A DNA stretch of 39,863 nt from Lingula anatina (taxonomy: Eukaryota > Brachiopoda > Lingulata > Lingulida > Lingulidae), in NCBI RefSeq assembly GCF_001039355.2, contig NW_019774558.1, positions 509,939-549,801 of the forward strand, in the 5' to 3' direction. The notes under the pieces were generated by a model that searched no databases, had not been told where the DNA came from, and saw only the letters and a list, made by a program, of their open reading frames with translations. The first letter of the stretch is position 1. Each line of letters starts with the position of its first letter. Made by a program: the position numbers and the translations under genes. This document shows, one piece after another, positions 33,701-39,863 of this stretch.

Positions 33701-36700
33701 TTCACTGCTAAATGGAGAGCAGTCTCTTCATCTTCCTAATATGATAGAATAAAAGAGGTAATATGTCTCAGTCACTGGAATATTTTCACCAATGACAGGC
33801 CAAACACAGACATATACACACACATTACTGTTAAAGTGGTCCCCAGCCTCGATGTACTCAGTGTCACTATGCCATCACAACATTTTAATACAACTTAGCA
33901 ATAACATCCATTTACTGAGATTATTTAATCACGCACTCCAAAGAAAAACCCAATAACCTGAACAGTTTAAAGCAATGGAAACAAACAAAAACCTACCACA
34001 GGTTTATATTTCCAATCTTAATTTCTTTTTGACAGGCGTGTGAAAACACAAAACTCTATTTGGCATTTTTTATGTTACAACCAATGTCTACATCAATTCA
34101 AATTTCAATCACCAGCAAACAAGGTGCATATTATTTATAAACAGTAATGAACAGGGAACAACAACATAATACTCACAGTATCTGGTAAAACCGCCATCAG
34201 ATCCTGTCCCTCCGCAAACACCTGTAACAGACCATAGATGTCAGCACTGAGCACTGCCTGTTTCAGGTCCAGCTTTAGGTCCTCCATCGTCAAACACGTC
34301 TTGATGGCGTAGCGGTGGCGCTCGTATTTGGCACGGATAAATTCCTTCCTCTCCTCCCTTTTGATACAAAAAGATTAACAAATTGTTAAGCCAAACTCCT
34401 ATCATATTCATAAATATTTTTGTTAAATTGTTAATAGGGCAGAATGCTTTTAAAGATAGTTTTGAAGCTGCATTTGTTGTGAGAAAAACCTATCACAGAG
34501 TCTAAGGAAAAAAATTACTGAAACGATCATTTAGTTATTTTAATGATGTTTTAGCAGACAGAATCCATACTACATTGACATTATAAATATCATAATATTT
34601 TGTTTTTGAAAGAATTCTTAAGTACACAGAGATAAAAGAGGACCTCTGAAAAAAATTTCAGGGATATTGCACACAAAGGTGTGCAGGACTACTTAGACTA
34701 TGTATAGGGTCAGGGGGGGATGGAGCATCAACACAGCACCTAAATATTTGGATAAATCCAGAAAAACTTAATATTAAATTTAATACAGATGCACTTACAT
34801 TGTACTTGTTGAAGTAGGTTTATAACTTGTATCTAATGTGGCCTCCATGATGTCGTTGAAACTTCTATTGCTAACCACCCGTGCAAGCTGAAATAGAGCC
34901 ACAATGTGAGGAAGAAAGTTCTTCAAAGTCATGCCATGGTCACATACAAGCATAAATTCACAAATCAAAGGAAGCCTGGTCATTTTGGCCTTGTTGCATA
35001 CCAAAAGTTGTTGCTCTTGCCTCCCTGAGGAGGATACAGCCTGGCTGCTGTATAAGCGTTCAAAGCTAGCAAACGTACCATTTCTCCAATGCCAGACGTG
35101 ACCCCTGCTTCAACCACTGACACACTCACATCTAACACACTGCTACCAGATAATTCAACCCACCAGTAACTGTGATGTCCCAATCTCGTCTATGACTAAA
35201 GACTGCGTCCTGGAGATGTGGACGCCGAGGTCCCTGTGTATACCACAACAGTCAATACATATCAGGATACCCAGGTTGGTAGACAGCCATTCCGGGTCTG
35301 AAAATGATCAGAAAATCATTGACAACAATACTCATAATAACTGGTACTGATAACTATAATATTAAAGGAATCATTTTTATGTTAGAAAAATCAAGTTTTG
35401 TTAGTCCAGTAATTTGACTGCCTTAAGCAAGAGTTCCCACAGAATTAGCGTGTACTACCTAGCTGGTACTAAATCATTCTAAACTGCCCAAAATGCTGGA
35501 GAGACTCTCTGGCATAAATACATTTATTTACTTTTTTAATATTCTTAACACTGTTATCTTCACCTATACAGTTCATAGAAATAATCCATCTCTGTGACCT
35601 GTGTATCATATTAGACCATATATTCAGAACAGCAGACTCACAGATCCGTGGATTAAATATGGCGACCCACTAAAAAGCTTGCCACTTAATTCCTGGTTGT
35701 ACACTGAATAGATTCCCGCGGGGATTACGCGACTAGCATTCAAGTGGGTCGGCCATATTTGATCCACGGATCTGTTAATTGGCTGTTCTGTTTGCACTCT
35801 TACAGGTGTCAGTAGTAATAACACCTACTGACCTTCAGCGCCGCAATCACAGCAGTATGCGTTTCCCGGCAGACGACGTATCTGGTCTATAATAGAGCGG
35901 GTCAGTTCGCGCAGGTGCCCGGACCCTGTGGAGTCCCCGAACGCCTTCATGAGAATTTCCTCCTTGGCATTGTTCAGGACGGCTATCCACCTGTAGGAAG
36001 ATGAAGAAAGAACATGTTGAAATACACAACAACACCAGTTTGTTTGACTTAGGACGAGTTACTGCATTTCTGAAAGCCCTGTCGCCCACGGGTTCATTTT
36101 TATTATGTTTTTTTTTTTTTACATTCATCCTTCAAAGTTTTTCTGCTATCAGTGTTGCTTTTGCATCATCTATTCTAATTTTAAACCAAACTCTTTAATA
36201 TTGTATTTTAAAAAATGGGAAAATATTAAACTGATTAGGCCAAATTCAAAACTGATATTGTGGGATTGCTCTGACTGTCGGGAACTGTGAAATCAAGTGT
36301 AATTTTTTTTTTTGCTCTTATGAAATAATTGATCTAGTTCTCTGCAGGAAACAGTTTGCTTGGTGTATTTGTTCTCTTGGGAAGATTTCGACAGGAGGAA
36401 AAGGAAAAAGCACTTACTCCTCCATGTCTGCCGTGTCTTCTGCCTGGAAATGGTAAGTTCTGTTATCTGCAATAAAAACAAGTACATGTTTCTTTACAAA
36501 AATACCAGTGTTTTGCATTTCGCTAAAATCTACTCTTCTACAGCAAACTAAGGCATACATGCAGAAAGTGAAAATATTCCTTATTTCTTTTTTTCTAACC
36601 CTTAAATGAGGTTTTGCAATTGTCCTTACACTTCTTAAAACAAAACAATCTATTACTGTATAGAATTCATTAACAGTAAAACATGGGACTTTTTCAAGAA

Positions 36701-37491
36701 TTATAATAAATTTTTATCATAGACAGAGTCAGTAACTACATCTTTTTTCTTGTAAGTTAAGTAATTTTTTTCTTGTATGTAAAGAAAGTACCCGTCTCAA
36801 AACCACTGTATGCCCTAGGCTATTCAAATAAAGAACACCAAGTCAAGAATATTGTCTCCATACTCACTTGAACTGGAGATGAGATCAAAGCACTTCTTGG
36901 TCGGATCATCGAGCACCAATTTAGCCTGACACGTAAGCAGGTTCAGCCGCACAGGGTCTTTACTTTCCTGGGGAGAAGAGAGAAAAACATATCAAACATA
37001 TAGATAAGTTAAGTTGTGACTGCATGAAGTTTAAATAAATCCCATTTCTAGGCACTTTATTCATATTCGGCCTTCGGAAATAGAAAATCCTCTCTGGGAT
37101 TAATTAATGAGTTGTTCTTGACTGTGCTACAAATTACAGCCAAATTCTAATCGCAATTTCCTGCAAGGTTGTACATTATTCCTGAAATCTTCTTGGCCAG
37201 CAAGCATCCCAAATACCTGCTTATGACCACACATTAATCCCTTTATACAACACCACATTACACAATGCTAATACCTGATTGGCTGAAGAAATGTCACCTG
37301 ACCAAAATACTCACATCTGAGTGGCTGACGGACATGATCCCACTCTGTATGGCCACTCTCCGCCTCTGCCAAACTTTCCTCATTCTCCCCTCGCTCTTTT
37401 TCAGTAAGTGTCCCTTCTTCTCTGTCCCCAGGGTCTTGTTCCCCAGGATCTGGGGAAGGGCGTGTGTGGGATGGGTGCTGCCCAGGACAGG
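27326..37491 (-). CDS. ASAP1: ASAP-family Arf GTPase-activating protein (5' end outside window)
   Basis: Sixteen exons with GT-AG borders and consistent phases join to 732 codons plus TAG: 37491-37315, 36967-36868, 36466-36418, 35990-35833, 35297-35164, 34887-34799, 34357-34177, 33735-33644, 33287-33101, 32879-32754, 32077-31909, 30166-30038, 29085-28929, 28418-28187, 27719-27588 and 27412-27326. In order they encode a PH domain, a zinc-finger ArfGAP domain, ankyrin repeats, a proline-rich linker and a C-terminal SH3 domain, the layout of ASAP1/ASAP2. These proteins stimulate GTP hydrolysis by Arf GTPases at membranes and act in focal adhesions, invadopodia and endocytic traffic. The first exon begins in phase 0 without an ATG, and the N-terminal BAR domain is not seen, so the gene should continue beyond 39863. 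ASAP1 versus ASAP2 cannot be decided; an invertebrate single orthologue is likely. Confidence 0.92.
28157..28187 (-). promoter_or_regulatory. Duplicated splice donor, 30 bp apart
   Basis: On the minus strand CCCCCAGGACTAAGGTAATG occurs twice, giving two identical donors, after 28187 and after 28157. Using the second adds ten in-frame residues ([10 protein letters not shown]) just before the SH3 exon; both join exon 27719-27588 in phase 0. Which one is used cannot be told from the sequence. Confidence 0.75.
28750..28910. mobile_element. MITE family 1, copy in ASAP intron
   Basis: Left arm CAGAATAGGGGACTAACTAG then GGGTCAAATATGGCCGACCC; the inverted right arm is CAGTCAATAGGAGACTAACT, then GGGGTCAACTGTGGCGACCC. 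About 161 bp. It begins within 20 bases of the donor of exon 29085-28929. Confidence 0.7.
29138..29318. mobile_element. MITE family 2, shorter copy D
   Basis: Inverted tips contain TTCCCA(T/C)A and TTAGATCGATCC, with CTAACTCCCTGGGGGTTCAC inside the left arm and GTGAGACCTCCCAGGGAGAT in the right arm. Flanked by TTA on the left and TAA on the right. Central sequence differs from copies A-C. Confidence 0.65.
30175..31012. repeat. 64-bp minisatellite in ASAP intron, about 13 units
   Basis: Each unit holds CACAATGATGATGATT, GTGTTAGTTGAGACGTGGTC, AGTATCATCATTGTG and CTGGGGAGGGAAA. The first and third blocks are inverted copies, so each unit can fold as a hairpin with the minisatellite core in its loop. 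The array ends about 15 bases from the acceptor of ASAP exon 30166-30038. An N at 30283 lies inside a suspicious duplicated TGAG, so the unit count is uncertain. Confidence 0.92.
32395..32617. mobile_element. MITE family 2, copy C in ASAP intron
   Basis: Shares TTAGATCGATC, CTAACTCCCTGGGGGTTCAC, GCCGAGCGGGCAC, TTAATTACCCCCTTACAGCT and GGGATAGATCGATCTAAAAA with copies A and B. It carries a small extra duplication of AGATTTAGATCGA at its left end. It is next to a 21-bp minisatellite; together they fill most of the intron between exons 32879-32754 and 32077-31909. Confidence 0.72.
32619..32744. repeat. 21-bp minisatellite, five to six units
   Basis: The unit on the minus strand is GAGTGTGTTAG(G/A)TGTGACA plus GT. 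The array starts about ten bases beyond the donor of ASAP exon 32879-32754. It contains the same core as the 42-bp array at 23752-24996. Confidence 0.9.
33101..34357 (-). other. Ankyrin-repeat exons of ASAP
   Basis: Exons 34357-34177, 33735-33644 and 33287-33101. The first begins [20 protein letters not shown], the linker that follows the ArfGAP domain in ASAPs. Repeat cores are [40 protein letters not shown] and [18 protein letters not shown]. In ASAPs the ankyrin repeats pack against the ArfGAP domain. Confidence 0.9.
34799..35990 (-). other. ArfGAP catalytic exons of ASAP
   Basis: Exons 35990-35833, 35297-35164 and 34887-34799. The zinc finger is C155-x2-C158-x16-C175-x2-C178 ([31 protein letters not shown]). 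The arginine finger is R183 in GIHRDLG. SRTQSL and [17 protein letters not shown] complete the fold. All zinc ligands and the catalytic arginine are intact, so an active GAP is predicted. The exon border at the aspartate of AEDPEW is split after its first base. Confidence 0.93.
35625..35790. mobile_element. MITE family 1, copy in ASAP intron
   Basis: A 166-bp palindrome: both arms begin CAGAACAGC and carry ACAGATCCGTGGAT then AAATATGG and CGACCCACT. It lies between ASAP exons 35990-35833 and 35297-35164, about 40 bases from the donor of the former. Confidence 0.75.
36418..37491 (-). other. PH domain exons of ASAP
   Basis: Exons 37491-37315, 36967-36868 and 36466-36418, with the first bases of 35990-35833. 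The PH domain runs from about residue 24 to 126 of the in-window protein. Visible are [61 protein letters not shown] and the closing helix [19 protein letters not shown]. The basic residues after the first strand are those that bind phosphoinositide in ASAP1, whose PH domain is needed for efficient catalysis. Confidence 0.9.
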
Positions 37492-39209
37492 CTGGAAGTG
37501 AAACAAGAAATAATACACATCTAAATAATTATCAGCGAGTAATGCTGGTGCCAACGAACAACCCCTGAGAAAATTGGTCTCATTTTATGTTCATTTATGG
37601 TTCCCAATCTACTTTAGAGTATCTGGTGTATTTTTATTTATTTATTTATTATTTTTTTACAGTTCTAATGTTGTTCTATAATGAATGTAACAGCTCGAGA
37701 ACTGTTTTTGGGAAGTCCTTCAGAATGTCCTAGAGCAGGTTAAGAACATCTTTCATTTAAATAGAAAAAACTGTGTTCTACGACAGATTGAGAACCGTAA
37801 GTGAGCATTAAATGAGACAATTTTTTTGCAAGGGAACTCCACTACCATCTTCAGTTCCAAATCAAAAAGTGTCTTTCTTCAATTTCAATCAGATATTTAT
37901 AACAAATTGCCAGTCAAAATAACAATCTTTCACATGTAGCTATTTCACTTTCCGCTGAGAAACTCTGGAAGATACCACTCACACACACCTTATGAATGCC
38001 AACACATCTTTTACTTTTGACTTCATTCAAGTATGTGTGAATAGAATACTTCCATAATCACTCAGCTTTGAACCCAAATAAACCATATCATATAAGTACT
38101 ACAGAGCTGGGTACATGAGACACAGTGTACTAACAATTATTTTTTTATCTTGTATCAAGTAAAAAAAAGTACTATGTCCAGGAACAAAAGATCCTTTCAT
38201 TTTTTGTTAATTTCCTTTCTCTCTCATTATCTAAGATGTGGGGCTCTCTTTACAAATAGCAACACAGAAACATGCTGGCTCCACAAGGCTGCATTTAGCA
38301 GTAACAACCTAGGGTCACAAAATAGAAAAACATGTCACAGGCAACAATATGGCATAATGAAAGGACAGAACTGTGAATAGGACATCATCTGGCATGTTTC
38401 AGGACAATTCCCAGACCAAGATAAACCTGGTATGAACGCAGACATGCATAAGCCCGAGGATGTCAAGACAGACATGCATGTACACGACAGAGAATGCAAT
38501 GCACATGCGCAGCCATCTACAATCTTAGCTCTAATAAATGAAAACTTTACAACAGAGCATACTAACTTGGATGTACAAAGCTCAGTCTGGGCACTGAAAA
38601 CTAGTGTATAAAACGCAATGTTTGGATCACATACATGAAATGTTTTAGGCACATACACAGTTAATGTGTTGTCCTGCGCTATTGCTGATCAGGAAGCAAG
38701 TTTGCTCACAATGAGGTTTAAAGTAGTGCTGAGATTATGTACTATTAAAAAAAAATTCAGTAGAAAGTTGGAATTTAACCTAAAGACTGAAAATTTGGAA
38801 TTCTTAAAAGGATACTCTGACCTTTATCTAAATCAGTATCTAGATGAACAGGACTAGGTCATTTTTACATCGAGGGAGAATATAAAATGCCTTGAAACAA
38901 GAAATGAAACATTTCTATCAACATGTTTACTTAAATCAAGTGGACTATCAGGTTTATCTCATTCTGGGATCAAAGTAGGCTAAATTTCCAGTCTGTACGT
39001 AATTCTACTTTTAGACTTACACCCACAGACACCTTCCCTCTGCATGGATCCACCCCAACTCTGCAGGGACTCTCGCAAAGTACAATCAGCTTAAATGAAA
39101 GACGCGCCTCTCTTTCTTTCCAATATACTCGTATAATCACCAGATTTTCTTTATTCTACTTAATGCCAGGAGGATGCGTGTTATTCAGTTGAGCTGATTG
39201 CACTCAGCG

Positions 39210-39267
39210 AGAGTTCCCACAAAGTTGGGTTGATCCATGCATTAAGGGTGTCTATGGGAATGGGGCC
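39210..39267. mobile_element. Remnant of MITE family 2
   Basis: Both tips are close together: GAGAGTTCCCAC with TTGATCCAT, and CTATGGGAATGGGGCC followed by TAA. The centre of the element is gone, so this is a deleted copy. Confidence 0.5.
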
Positions 39268-39385
39268 TAAGTCCGCTCTCTGGTAAAAAGTCTCCCATGA
39301 TGATGACTGGATGTACTAGGAGTGAAACATAAACCACCAGCTTTACGACCATGCACACACGCATGCACATGCAGGGAATACTCAC

Positions 39386-39427
39386 TGCGAGGAGCACAGA
39401 AAACCGATGGCTGTTTAATTTGGTCAG
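39386..39427 (-). other. Possible 42-bp exon of ASAP
   Basis: On the minus strand a strong acceptor (TGTTTCTGTTGCCAG) is followed by 42 bases and a strong donor (GTGAGT). In phase 0 it reads LTKLNSHRFSVLLA, which would join exon 37491-37315 in frame. I cannot match it to a known ASAP segment; it could be an alternative micro-exon or chance. Confidence 0.25.
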
Positions 39428-39540
39428 CTGGCAACAGAAACACGGAAGAACAGAGTGTTTAGCATCCAAGCAGAATGGAGTGGAGAGGAAGATATGCTTA
39501 CTGTGACTTTTTACCTTGGATTACTATCTGATGTATAACA

Positions 39541-39863
39541 TGGTGCTGGGTTTGGTAGTGGTTTGGGTTGAGACAGAATTTAATGTCACATTGTGTTAGT
39601 TATGACAATGATATAAATGTGACAGTGTGTTAGGTGTGACATTGTGTTAGCTATGACAATGTGTTAGGTGTGACAGTGTAATAAATGTGACAGTGTGTTA
39701 GGTGTGACATTGTGTTAGCTATGACAATGTGTTAGGTGTGACAGTGTAATAAATGTGACAGTGTGTTAGGTGTGACATTGTGTTAGCTATGACAGTGTGT
39801 TAGCTATGACAGTGTGTTAGGTGTGACATTGTGTTAGCTATGACAGTGTGTTAGGTGTGACAG
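39541..39863. repeat. 17-bp minisatellite in 68-bp higher-order units
   Basis: Four 17-bp variants follow each other in order: GTGTTAGGTGTGACATT, GTGTTAGCTATGACAAT, GTGTTAGGTGTGACAGT and GTAATAAATGTGACAGT. The set of four recurs; toward the right end the order shortens. It shares the core with the arrays at 23752, 30175 and 32619, and runs off the window. Confidence 0.9.

Larger units (their letters stand above)
37492..39540. other. ASAP intron(s); upstream exons not identified
   Basis: Mostly AT-rich non-coding DNA. No BAR-domain exon was recognised. One short segment with good splice borders is listed at 39386-39427. A MITE remnant lies at 39210-39267. Confidence 0.45.

Noticed and set aside
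37978-38035. Minus-strand frame EVKSKRCVGIHK before a GTGTGTGTGAG donor-like site
   Set aside because: No acceptor with a pyrimidine tract precedes it and there is no similarity to ASAP.
1-39863. tRNA, rRNA, CRISPR or bacterial operon features
   Set aside because: Nothing resembling a tRNA cloverleaf, ribosomal RNA, spaced direct-repeat array or prokaryotic gene cluster was seen; the regular repeats are minisatellites without spacers.

Overview
The window is nuclear DNA of an animal: AT-rich, with GT-AG introns, long gene-poor stretches, many short fold-back transposons (MITEs) and expanded minisatellites. The genes are conserved bilaterian ones; a marine invertebrate, possibly a mollusc or other lophotrochozoan, fits best, but the sequence alone does not fix the species. 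There are two single Ns (17141 and 30283).

Layout. (1) 1-3700: a small secreted, cysteine-rich gene of the Diedel type on the minus strand (exons 3548-3670 and 3180-3286), and beside it a dead copy of its first exon (474-756) with three stop codons and a 158-bp mariner-like MITE inside it. (2) 3700-17400: no gene found, only MITEs, a diverged tandem duplication and simple repeats. (3) 17701-18232: the first two exons of a PDCD2L-like gene, minus strand. (4) 18494-22512: a complete five-exon RAB20-like GTPase (215 aa), plus strand, head-to-head with PDCD2L across about 260 bp that carries CRE-like and ETS-like sites. (5) 23682-25084: poly(A) signals of two converging genes, separated almost entirely by a 42-bp minisatellite. 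(6) 27326-37491: sixteen coding exons (732 aa) of an ASAP-family Arf GTPase-activating protein on the minus strand: PH, ArfGAP, ankyrin repeats, proline-rich linker and C-terminal SH3. Its 5' exons, which should encode the BAR domain, were not found and probably lie beyond the window. (7) 39541-39863: another minisatellite running off the end.

Common thread: at least eight repeat loci in the right half share a short core, TGTTAG followed by TGTGACA or close variants, arranged with periods of 17 (in a 68-bp higher-order unit), 21, 42 and 64 bp, often right beside splice sites of the ASAP gene. RAB20 and ASAP both belong to membrane-traffic control (a Rab GTPase and an Arf GAP), but nothing shows that their proximity is functional. 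The most unusual content is the Diedel-like gene with its transposon-broken paralogue.
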